Assembly (NCBI GenBank): GCA_021443235.1
Contig: JABUUJ010000018.1
Coordinates: 55,644 to 61,265 of the forward strand
DNA length: 5,622 bases
From: Muribaculaceae bacterium
Lineage (GTDB): Bacteria > Bacteroidota > Bacteroidia > Bacteroidales > Muribaculaceae
Direction: 5' to 3'
The notes below the pieces were generated by a model. It did not search any database, was not told the origin of the DNA, and saw nothing but the letters and a program-made list of their open reading frames with translations. Both the position numbers and the translations under genes were made by a program. Shown in pieces: positions 1-5,622 of this stretch (the first letter of the stretch is position 1; each line of letters begins with the position of its first letter).

Positions 1-146
1 TCTTGGCACATAAGCACGATATGGATATTCCCGTGCTGTCGTTTGACGATGGCGGTTGCACGATAGGTAATCTTAAAGAGGGTATGCCAAAGAACCCTAT
101 CATAGATGAGTCGATAAATTTATATAAAGCAGAGCTAAGTATTTAG
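1..146 (+). CDS. 3' end of an unrecognised protein (partial, start outside window)
   Basis: A reading frame is open from the left edge (first full codon at base 3) to a TAG at 144-146 and gives 47 C-terminal residues. The peptide contains HKHDMDIPVLSFDDGG and ends in YKAELSI. It has no membrane segment or signal, and I recognise no family. It is taken as real because the frame is open from the edge, its composition is protein-like, and it stops only 9 bases before the start of the next gene on the same strand. That spacing suggests the two are co-transcribed and perhaps translationally coupled, so the missing upstream part probably holds the key to what the pair does. Its A/T-rich codons match those of the next gene and differ from the GC-rich genes further right. 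Confidence 0.6.
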   Translation, partial: LAHKHDMDIPVLSFDDGGCTIGNLKEGMPKNPIIDESINLYKAELSI

Positions 147-155
147 TATAAGGCC

Positions 156-755
156 ATGGAATTTGTCGAATCTTTTATGAAGTTCTCGTTTGCCGACAAC
201 GATGTGTTCTGCATTGAGAAAGACCCATTAATCGTTGAAACAGAAGGCGTGAAAGCTTGCGAATGCGTCGTACTTATAAATCGGAATGTGGCGTTAATCG
301 AGGCGAAGGCATCATCTCCTAGTCCTAAAAACGAGGAGCAATATAACGCCTTTCTCGAAGATATCCGCCAAAAATTTGCCGACTCGCTCCTTTTTTTCAA
401 TGAAATGAAGGGCGGCAGGCACGGAGAAGAAGTGAGACTGCGTATACCGAGCAATCTGCTGTCAAGTACAGAATCGCCTTCAGAATATCGCATTTTTTTC
501 ATCATTCATGGCCATCAGTTGGATTGGCTCGGCGGGCTCCAGGACTCACTACGGGAAGTGTTGCGAGATGTAGTCAACCAGTGGAACATGAGAGACTCTA
601 ATGTCAAAGCATTTAACGAGGAAACGGCGTTGGTTAACAACTTAATAGTGGCATATGTGCCAAAGGAGGATATTAAAGAACTAAAGGAACCGAATGGCAA
701 CATGGATGTGGAAAAGACCACTAAGTGGTTTGACAAGCACCCCCAATGCCCTTAG
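156..755 (+). CDS. Putative PD-(D/E)XK nuclease-like protein, 199 aa
   Basis: No named family is recognised. What is visible is a compact alpha/beta protein without signal peptide or membrane segments. Near the N-terminus, an acidic residue in a predicted strand (E36 in VKACECVVL) is followed by a second strand VALIEAKAS carrying E49-x-K51. This spacing and shape resemble the PD-(D/E)XK nuclease core, with glutamate in place of the usual first aspartate; E21 is an alternative partner. A helix-rich stretch follows at about 60-82 (FLEDIRQKFADSLLFF), then a beta segment YRIFFIIHG at 111-119 and a helical region to about 165. The ATG at 156 was chosen because it lies 9 bases after the preceding stop; an ATG at 177 would remove seven residues and leave the motif intact. 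Shine-Dalgarno signal is weak (AAGG very close to the ATG). Operon position and A/T-rich codons fit an acquired accessory or defence module, but that role is inference. Nuclease activity is unproven. Confidence 0.75.
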   Translation: MEFVESFMKFSFADNDVFCIEKDPLIVETEGVKACECVVLINRNVALIEAKASSPSPKNEEQYNAFLEDIRQKFADSLLFFNEMKGGRHGEEVRLRIPSNLLSSTESPSEYRIFFIIHGHQLDWLGGLQDSLREVLRDVVNQWNMRDSNVKAFNEETALVNNLIVAYVPKEDIKELKEPNGNMDVEKTTKWFDKHPQCP

Positions 756-782
756 CAACGTTGTCAAGGCCTCGTTTTTTTT
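750..782 (+). terminator. Possible weak intrinsic terminator after the nuclease-like gene
   Basis: The arms CCTT (750-753) and AAGG (766-769) enclose an imperfect inner stem built on CAACGTTG (756-763). After a 5-base gap there is an uninterrupted run of eight T (775-782). The stem starts inside the last codons of the gene and contains an A-C mismatch, so the hairpin is poor. The T8 run directly behind the stop codon is the best support. It would end the left-hand transcript before the independent promoter at about 923-954. Confidence 0.35.
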
Positions 783-922
783 ATGCGCCACCTCTATGCT
801 TGCGAAGTAGAATCCTATATATTTCCATGAGGTTTTTCCGCGTCCGCTGAATATTTCAACGAATATATGGAAACTGCCTGGAAGGATGTGGGGGGCGTGG
901 AATGGTTTAAACGGGGCGATTA

Positions 923-954
923 ATTGTGCGTTAGGAAAATTTTTTGTAACTTTG
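923..954 (+). promoter_or_regulatory. Bacteroidetes-type promoter of the NagB-PIG-L gene
   Basis: The -7 box TAACTTTG (947-954) matches the Bacteroidetes primary sigma consensus TAnnTTTG exactly. ATTG at 923-926 gives a -33 element with a 20-base spacer. Transcription would begin near 960-962, leaving a leader of only about 15 bases before the ATG at 977. The leader is A/T-rich and has no purine-rich ribosome-binding site, as is common in this phylum. The spacing is the same as in the promoter on the opposite strand at 4626-4656. Confidence 0.75.
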
Positions 955-976
955 CGCCGTTCAAAATTTTAGCTTG

Positions 977-2965
977 ATGAAAGCCGATTTAAGTTCGAAG
1001 ATTAAGCTTGACCAAGTGTCAAAGCGCTATTACAAGCCCGACAGCGAGCTCGAGCTGGCATCGCTCACGCGATTTGAGAAAGTGAATACCCAAGTGGCCG
1101 AGACCTATCAGGAAGGAGCCCGCGAGGCGGCCCTCGAGATAGCCCACACCATTGAGCAGTGTGTCAAGGAGAAAGGACGTTGCGTGATAGGCTTGGGCGC
1201 CGGAAAGTGCGTCCTCAACGTCTATGACGAGCTCGTGAAGCTGTATTTTGCCGACAAGCTGAGCTTTGCCGGTGTCGTAGTGTTTAACCTGAGCGAGCTG
1301 GGGCTGGGAGTAGTGACCAGCGACGAGGACCGCAGCACTTTCAACCGACTCAAAACCCGGCTGCTCAACAAGGTTGACATCGATCCCAATAACGTTCACA
1401 CCTTCAGCACCGAGGCCACCAAGGAGAACGTGCACATGTTGTGCCGCGCCTATGAGACCGAGATCGACGAGTATGGCGGCCTCGACCTCGTGCTGTGCGA
1501 GCTCACCAAGAACGGCTCGATGGCGCTCAACGAGCCCGGTTCGACGACCAATTCGTCGTGCCGACTGGTGCTGCTGGGCAACAAGGCGCGCGCGCACCTC
1601 GCCAAGGCGTTTAACTGCGACGCCGCACCGCAAACGGCCGTCACCCTGGGCATCTCCAACCTGCTCGCCGCCCGCCACATCATCGCCGTGGCATGGGGCG
1701 AGAACAGCGCGCAGCCCGTGTGCGACGTGGTGGAGGGACGCATGGGCGAGCAGTCGCCGGCATCGTTCCTGCAACTGCATCACAATGCCAAGATTGTGGT
1801 CGACCTCGAGGCAGCGTCACAACTCACCCGCATCAGCTACCCATGGAAGGTGACTTCGTGTGAGTGGACCGATTACTTCATAAGGCGCGCCATCGTGTGG
1901 CTGTGCAAAATGACTGGCAAGCCTATCCTCAAACTCACCAACAAAGACTATAACGACAACGGACTGGGCGAGCTCGTGGCGCTCTACGGCTCGGCCTATG
2001 CGGTCAACATACGCATCTTCAACGAGTTCCAGCACACCATCACAGGATGGCCCGGCGGCAAGCCCAACGCCGACGACTCGTCGCGACCCGAGCGCGCTTT
2101 TCCCTATCCCAAGCGTGTGCTCGTGTTCAGCCCGCAACCCGACGATGCCGTGGTGTCGATGGGCGGCACGCTGCGACGACTGGTGCAGCAAGACCACGAC
2201 GTGCACATCGCGTTCCAAACCAGCGGCGACATCACCGTGGGCGACGAGGACGCATTGCGCGGGCTCATCGTCAGCCTCAACATGGCGCGCCACTGCAACT
2301 TCAAGGATGACGACGCGGCTCGCGTCATCGAGTCGCTCATCGAGACCCTGAAAAGCAAAAATCCGGGAGAGGCCGACTGCGACGAGGTGCGATATTTCAA
2401 GGGGCAGATGCTTATGAGCGAGGCGCAGATGGCATGTCGCCACACCGGCATCAAGAGCAGCAACACCTATGAGATGTCGATGCCGTTCTATTGCGGCGAT
2501 GCCTTTGGGCAAGGCAAAGTCACGGCAGCCGATGTAACGATAATGCGCAACATAATTGAGAAAATACGTCCGCACCAGATTTTTATCGACGACGACATCA
2601 ACGACCCCACAGGCACCCACCAGCGCGCCACCGAGGCCGTGCTCATGGCAATTGAGGAGTTGAAAAACGCCGACTTCATGCAGCATTGCCGCACATGGCT
2701 CTATCGCGGAAAGTGGGGGCAATGGGATATCGATCAGGTGGAGATGGCTGTGCCATTGAGTCCTGAAGAACTTGATTACAAGACCGATACAATCTTGAAA
2801 TATCGCTCACAGATGCACGAGGTTCCGGTGTTTTCCAATGCTGAGTTGCGCTTGGGGTGGCAGCAGTCGCTCGACCGCAACCGTCAGCTCGCACAGCACT
2901 ATCAGGAGCTTGGTCTCGCCAGCTACGAGGGCATCGAGGCCTTCGTCCAGTATCACCCACAATAA
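977..2965 (+). CDS. NagB-like / PIG-L (LmbE)-like fusion protein, 662 aa, probably degenerate at both active sites
   Basis: The domain order is a glucosamine-6-phosphate deaminase-like Rossmann domain (about 30-285), a conserved linker (ITGWPGGKPNADD at 355-367, then RPERAFPYPKR to 380) and a PIG-L/LmbE N-deacetylase-like domain (about 381-600) with a C-terminal tail. From memory, it is homologous along its full length to B. thetaiotaomicron BT_0258 (about 663 aa), annotated as a putative deaminase-like protein. Against E. coli NagB, D72 aligns with S106, D141 with N179 and H143 with S181; only E148 (E186, in NEP) remains, and the phosphate-binding TGGTP loop is GAGKC (74-78). In the PIG-L domain the zinc motif HPDD reads QPDD (387-390) and the HPDH-type site reads TGTH (545-548), so one zinc histidine is replaced. 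Amino-sugar turnover is therefore only the ancestral theme; binding or regulation is possible. It is predicted to be cytoplasmic. ATG 977 was chosen over the TTG just before it. It is monocistronic, with its own promoter and terminator. Confidence 0.9.
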   Translation: MKADLSSKIKLDQVSKRYYKPDSELELASLTRFEKVNTQVAETYQEGAREAALEIAHTIEQCVKEKGRCVIGLGAGKCVLNVYDELVKLYFADKLSFAGVVVFNLSELGLGVVTSDEDRSTFNRLKTRLLNKVDIDPNNVHTFSTEATKENVHMLCRAYETEIDEYGGLDLVLCELTKNGSMALNEPGSTTNSSCRLVLLGNKARAHLAKAFNCDAAPQTAVTLGISNLLAARHIIAVAWGENSAQPVCDVVEGRMGEQSPASFLQLHHNAKIVVDLEAASQLTRISYPWKVTSCEWTDYFIRRAIVWLCKMTGKPILKLTNKDYNDNGLGELVALYGSAYAVNIRIFNEFQHTITGWPGGKPNADDSSRPERAFPYPKRVLVFSPQPDDAVVSMGGTLRRLVQQDHDVHIAFQTSGDITVGDEDALRGLIVSLNMARHCNFKDDDAARVIESLIETLKSKNPGEADCDEVRYFKGQMLMSEAQMACRHTGIKSSNTYEMSMPFYCGDAFGQGKVTAADVTIMRNIIEKIRPHQIFIDDDINDPTGTHQRATEAVLMAIEELKNADFMQHCRTWLYRGKWGQWDIDQVEMAVPLSPEELDYKTDTILKYRSQMHEVPVFSNAELRLGWQQSLDRNRQLAQHYQELGLASYEGIEAFVQYHPQ

Positions 2966-2970
2966 ATTTC

Positions 2971-3019
2971 GGCTAATGGCTATTGGCTAATGGTAATTGG
3001 TTAATGGCTGATGGCTTTT
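2971..3019 (+). repeat. Heptamer tandem repeat, seven imperfect GGCTAAT units
   Basis: Seven consecutive 7-base units run directly after the stop codon of the fusion gene: GGCTAAT, GGCTATT, GGCTAAT, GGTAATT, GGTTAAT, GGCTGAT, GGCTTTT. Every unit begins with GG, and the last ones are the most diverged. The tract lies in the 3' untranslated region of the + strand transcript and beyond the hairpin of the - strand terminator. No protein or RNA structure is apparent. Such a microsatellite-like tract may vary in copy number by replication slippage, which is inference. Confidence 0.8.
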
Positions 3020-3024
3020 TATGG

Positions 3025-3073
3025 AAAAAATTGAGCTCTCGAGATTTCTAATGATGAAAAATCGAGAGCTCAA
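3025..3073 (-). terminator. Intrinsic terminator of the DUF1846 gene
   Basis: A perfect 12-bp inverted repeat, TTGAGCTCTCGA (3031-3042) and TCGAGAGCTCAA (3062-3073), encloses a 19-base loop whose TTTC/GAAA ends can pair further. Read on the - strand, the hairpin is followed at once by six T (complement of A 3025-3030). It starts about 40 bases past the stop of the DUF1846 gene, the expected place for its terminator. On the + strand no T run follows, so it should act mainly on - strand transcripts. Confidence 0.85.
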
Positions 3074-3087
3074 TGAAACTCATTAGT

Positions 3088-3123
3088 CACCGTCGCCCTG
3101 AAAGGGCGGCGGTGTTACTTTTT
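3088..3123 (+). terminator. Intrinsic terminator of the NagB-PIG-L gene, overlapping the end of the DUF1846 gene
   Basis: The arms CACCGTCGCCCT (3088-3099) and AGGGCGGCGGTG (3103-3114) form a 12-bp stem around the loop GAA, followed by TTACTTTTT (3115-3123). In + strand RNA the single irregular pair is a G-U wobble; in - strand RNA it would be an A-C mismatch, and no T run follows there. The signal therefore favours + strand termination. Its U-rich tail coincides with the stop codon and the last two lysine codons of the DUF1846 gene on the other strand. Confidence 0.75.
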
Positions 3124-4575
3124 CACGGGGTCGGTGCTCAGGCCGCAGCCCAGGCGCTTAAACACCTTGCGGTCAACCTCGGGCAGCATCACCGTGGCGT
3201 GAACCTGGCAGCCGTTGAGCAGCGGCAAGGTCTCAAGGGCCCGCTTGCAGCGCTCGTCGTGCTGGCTGAGCACGCTCAAGGCGATAAGCACCTCGTCGGT
3301 GTGCAGGCGCGGGTTGATGCCGTGCAGCAGCTTGGTCTTGGTGTGCTGTATGGGCTCAATCATGTCCTGTGGGATGAGTTTCACATCGTGGTCGATGCCT
3401 GCCAGATGCTTGGTGACGTTGATGAGCAAGGCGGCGCTGGGACCCAGCAGGTCGCTTGTCTTGCTGGTGATGATGGTGCCGTCGCTCAGCTCAATGGCCG
3501 CGCTGGGCACGCCGTGGCGGTCTTGCTTCTCCTTGGCGGCGATGGTGGCGGCGCGGTCGGCAATGGTGAGTTTCATCTGTCGCATGAGCAGCTGGATTTT
3601 GTTAACCTCGTTTTCCGAGGGCTTGCCCTCGGCAAGGTCGCAAAGCGCCGAGTAGTAGCGGCGTATGATTTCCTGGCGCGATGCCTCGCGGCACACCTCA
3701 TCGTCACTAATGCAGAAGCCGGCCATGTTCACGCCCATGTCGGTGGGCGACTTATAAGGGCTCTCGCCATAGATTCCCTCAAAAATAGCGTTCAGCACAG
3801 GGAAAATCTCCACATCGCGGTTGTAGTTCACGGTCGACTTGCCGTAGGCCTCGAGGTGGAACGGGTCGATCATGTTCAGGTCGTTGAGGTCGGCGGTGGC
3901 GGCCTCATAGGCAACGTTCACAGGGTGTTTCAGTGGAATACTCCAGATGGGGAAGGTCTCAAACTTGGCATATCCAGCCTTCACACCGCGCTTGTTCTCG
4001 TTATAGAGCTGCGACAGGCACACAGCCATCTTGCCGCTGCCCGGGCCAGGAGCCGTGACCACCACCAGCGGGCGAGTGGTCTCCACATAGTCGTTCTTGC
4101 CAAAACCCTCGTCGCTGTCGATGAGGTCAACGTTGTGAGGATAGCCCTCGATGAGGTAGTGATAGTAGGTGGCAACACCCAGGCGCTCAAGCTGATCGTG
4201 GAATGTGACTGCCGACGACTGTCCGTTGAAATGAGTGATTACCACCGAGCTGACGTAGAGTCCGCGCTTGGTAAACACCTCGCGCAGGCGCAGCACGTCC
4301 TTGTCGTAGGTGATGCCCAGGTCGCCACGCACCTTGTTTTTCTCAATGTCAACCGCACTGATTACGATGACAATCTCGGCATCGTCGCGCAACTGCATGA
4401 GCATGTTGAGCTTACTGTCGGGCTGGAAACCCGGCAGCACGCGACTGGCATGATAGTCGTCATAAAGTTTACCACCAAATTCGAGGTAGAGTTTATCGCC
4501 GAACTGGGCGATGCGTTCCTTGATGTGTTCCGACTGTATCTTCAGATACTTGTCATTGTCAAACCCGTATTTCAT
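3115..4575 (-). CDS. DUF1846 (UPF0371) family protein, 486 aa
   Basis: This is a full-length member of the DUF1846/UPF0371 family, whose members are typically about 490-510 residues and whose biochemical role is not established. Visible family landmarks are the N-terminal block with YLEFGGKLYDDYHASRVLPG (30-49), an alpha/beta core with IVIVISAVDI (68-77) and RGDLGITYDKDVLRL (83-97), and the glycine-rich loop TAPGPGSGKMA at 174-184. That loop resembles a nucleotide-binding P-loop but is not a classic Walker A, because no second GK[ST] is completed. Also present are conserved segments around VNVAYEAATADLNDLNMIDPFH (219-240) and PYKSPTDMGVNMAGF (273-287). There is no signal peptide or membrane segment, so it is predicted to be cytoplasmic. 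The ATG at 4575 fits the family's N-terminus and has a weak GGGA about 8 bases upstream (4583-4586). The gene has its own promoter (4626-4656) and terminator (3025-3073) and is therefore probably transcribed alone, although the permease gene lies upstream on the same strand. Family assignment is firm; function is unknown. Confidence 0.93.
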   Translation of the reverse strand: MKYGFDNDKYLKIQSEHIKERIAQFGDKLYLEFGGKLYDDYHASRVLPGFQPDSKLNMLMQLRDDAEIVIVISAVDIEKNKVRGDLGITYDKDVLRLREVFTKRGLYVSSVVITHFNGQSSAVTFHDQLERLGVATYYHYLIEGYPHNVDLIDSDEGFGKNDYVETTRPLVVVTAPGPGSGKMAVCLSQLYNENKRGVKAGYAKFETFPIWSIPLKHPVNVAYEAATADLNDLNMIDPFHLEAYGKSTVNYNRDVEIFPVLNAIFEGIYGESPYKSPTDMGVNMAGFCISDDEVCREASRQEIIRRYYSALCDLAEGKPSENEVNKIQLLMRQMKLTIADRAATIAAKEKQDRHGVPSAAIELSDGTIITSKTSDLLGPSAALLINVTKHLAGIDHDVKLIPQDMIEPIQHTKTKLLHGINPRLHTDEVLIALSVLSQHDERCKRALETLPLLNGCQVHATVMLPEVDRKVFKRLGCGLSTDPVKK

Positions 4576-4625
4576 GTCTTTTTCCCTTTAAAGTATTACA
4601 CTTGATAATTCAAAAATACGGGATA

Positions 4626-4656
4626 CAAAGTTACGCATTTATTGCGACACTCGCAA
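4626..4656 (-). promoter_or_regulatory. Bacteroidetes-type promoter of the DUF1846 gene
   Basis: On the - strand, TAACTTTG (4633 down to 4626) matches the -7 consensus TAnnTTTG exactly, and TTG (4656 down to 4654) lies 20 bases upstream as the -33 element. Transcription would start near 4619, giving a leader of about 44 bases before the ATG at 4575. A T-rich stretch lies just upstream of the -33 box (complement of 4661-4683) and could act like an UP element. The -33 box is the outer end of a small palindrome (4642-4656). Confidence 0.75.
4642..4656. repeat. Short inverted repeat TTGCGA-CAC-TCGCAA over the -33 region
   Basis: Perfect 6-bp arms (4642-4647 and 4651-4656) flank a 3-base centre. 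The palindrome fills the space between the permease stop and the DUF1846 -7 box and overlaps the -33 element. It could be an operator for a dimeric regulator, or a weak hairpin ending permease transcription. On the - strand it is followed by TAAATG, not a T run, so it is a poor intrinsic terminator. Confidence 0.4.
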
Positions 4657-4683
4657 CACAAAACCCAAAAAATCAAAAAAATT

Positions 4684-5622
4684 TTATCGGCGTGAGGCGG
4701 GGGCGATGAGGCGGCGGCGCATGGTGAGCGAGGTTACTACCGAGGTGAGCAGGCCCACGGCAGCCACAAGCAGGAACACGAGCACGATGTCGGTCCACGC
4801 CACTTCTACCGGATAGGCATGCACGATGACGCTGGCGGCGTCCACATTGAGCTTGAGCCACCCAAACTGCTGCTGGCACAGGCACAACACCAGGCCCAGC
4901 ACGATGCCGCTCACGGCACCCACGAGCGAGATGAGCCAGCCTTCGGTGACGAAGATGCGCGTCACCTGCCGGCCGCTTGCGCCCATGCTCAGGAAGGTGG
5001 CGATGCTGCGGTCTTTCTCGATGATCAGCAGCGTTAATGTGCTGATTACGTTGAATGTGGCAATTACGAGGATAAACGCAAGCAGCAGGAATGCCATCCA
5101 TTTCTCGACGTTGACCATCTTGTAGGCCATGGCTTGCTGCATAAGGCGGTTTTTCACGGCATAGCTTGGTCCCAGCGCCGCTTGGATGCCGCTCATCACG
5201 GCCTCTTCATCGGCGCCTGGCGCAAGTCTCACCTCGATTTGCGTCGCTTCGTCGGGATAGTCAAAGAGGCGGCGCGCCATGTCGATGGGCACATATATCA
5301 GGTCGGCGTCATAGCTGTTTTGCTGCAGCTGAAATACGCCCGCCACAAAGACCGAGTCGACGCGGAACGACCCCATGGGATTGGCGAGGTTTACACGACC
5401 ATGTCGCTGAGGCGCATAGAGTTGCACCATGCGCAGGAAGCCCGGGCGGGCACGCAGCTGCAATGCCGGGCCCACGCCCAGCACACAATAGGCCGACACC
5501 TCGTCGTGTAGCATAAATTCGCCCTCAACGATGACACTGTCCATGCAGTTGAGCGCCGAGTAGGCATCGGGAACGCCTTTCAGACGAACGGGCATCTGGT
5601 ATTCGGCAAAAATCGCAAGCGC
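4684..5622 (-). CDS. FtsX-family ABC transporter permease, LolC/LolE type (partial, N-terminus outside window)
   Basis: The frame is open to the right edge: nine further codons (ALAIFAEYQ) precede the first internal Met at 5595, so that Met is not the start. This gives 312 residues; proteins of this type are around 400, so the first membrane helix and part of the periplasmic domain are missing. Counting from the internal Met, residues 1 to about 160 are a periplasmic MacB-like domain (VFVAGVFQLQQNSYDADLIY at 82-101, then VPIDMARRLF). Membrane helices follow at about 168-191, 218-240 and 268-290, and the C-terminus is basic. Between the first two lies the cytoplasmic coupling segment EKDRSIATFLSMGAS (193-207), typical of the FtsX domain, which contacts the ATPase. 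The family includes permeases that extract lipoproteins from the inner membrane in partnership with a LolD-type ATPase; substrate here cannot be read from the sequence, and no ATPase gene lies in the window. The stop is TAA at 4684-4686; no strong terminator follows. Confidence 0.88.
   Translation of the reverse strand, partial: ALAIFAEYQMPVRLKGVPDAYSALNCMDSVIVEGEFMLHDEVSAYCVLGVGPALQLRARPGFLRMVQLYAPQRHGRVNLANPMGSFRVDSVFVAGVFQLQQNSYDADLIYVPIDMARRLFDYPDEATQIEVRLAPGADEEAVMSGIQAALGPSYAVKNRLMQQAMAYKMVNVEKWMAFLLLAFILVIATFNVISTLTLLIIEKDRSIATFLSMGASGRQVTRIFVTEGWLISLVGAVSGIVLGLVLCLCQQQFGWLKLNVDAASVIVHAYPVEVAWTDIVLVFLLVAAVGLLTSVVTSLTMRRRLIAPASRR

Noticed and set aside
143..505. A 120-codon - strand frame opposite the nuclease-like gene
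   Set aside because: It is Ser/Phe-rich and without motifs, while the + strand frame has operon spacing and a plausible fold pattern.
822..873. Inverted repeat TTTCCAT / ATGGAAA
   Set aside because: Arms of only 7 bases separated by 38 bases in A/T-rich DNA are expected by chance; no structure or function is supported.
974..976. TTG as the start of the fusion gene
   Set aside because: It is directly followed by ATG at 977, which matches the expected family N-terminus (M-K-x-x-L-S-S); the TTG would add only one residue.
1019..2722. Long antisense frames (1019-1783 and 1817-2722, - strand) and frame-shifted + frames within the fusion gene
   Set aside because: They overlap a clearly homologous protein, have His/Arg/Ala-rich compositions typical of shadows, and have no promoter or ribosome-binding site.
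2971..3019. CRISPR array
   Set aside because: The repeat unit is 7 bases with no spacers, so it is a simple tandem repeat.
3073..4605. A 510-codon open frame on the + strand
   Set aside because: It lies entirely antisense to the DUF1846 gene, shows no recognisable domain and has a low-complexity composition (long runs of V, L, A, H). It arises from the GC-biased third positions of the true gene.
5134..5516. + strand frames of 116 and 125 codons opposite the permease
   Set aside because: They are antisense to a frame with clear FtsX-domain membrane segments and coupling motif, and have no supporting features of their own.

Overview
The window looks like a chromosomal fragment of a Bacteroidales bacterium with fairly GC-rich genes; Muribaculaceae or a Prevotella relative is possible, but family level is a guess. 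Three things point there. Two promoters carry the Bacteroidetes -7 box TAACTTTG with a TTG 20 bases upstream. Shine-Dalgarno sites are weak or absent. The NagB-PIG-L fusion protein is of a kind I know from Bacteroides.

Layout. Positions 1-755 (+) hold the 3' end of an unrecognised gene and, 9 bases later, a 199-residue protein with a PD-(D/E)XK-nuclease-like E-x-K motif. This pair is visibly richer in A/T than the rest and reads like an accessory module. Positions 756-976 hold a weak terminator with a T8 run, a possible decayed short reading frame and a promoter. Positions 977-2965 (+) encode a 662-residue fusion of a glucosamine-6-phosphate deaminase-like (NagB) domain with a PIG-L/LmbE deacetylase-like domain. 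Positions 2966-3114 are a compact convergent intergenic region with a seven-unit heptamer tandem repeat and two hairpin terminators, one per direction. Positions 3115-4575 (-) encode a DUF1846 (UPF0371) protein with its own promoter. Positions 4684-5622 (-) are the C-terminal three quarters or so of a LolC/LolE-type FtsX-family ABC permease whose start lies beyond the window.

The genes do not form one pathway. The fusion and DUF1846 genes converge and have separate promoters and terminators; the permease gene belongs to an operon or gene off the right edge. The two items most worth following are the fusion protein, in which key catalytic or metal-binding residues of both enzyme domains are replaced, and the two-gene accessory pair at the left edge, of which only one gene is complete here.
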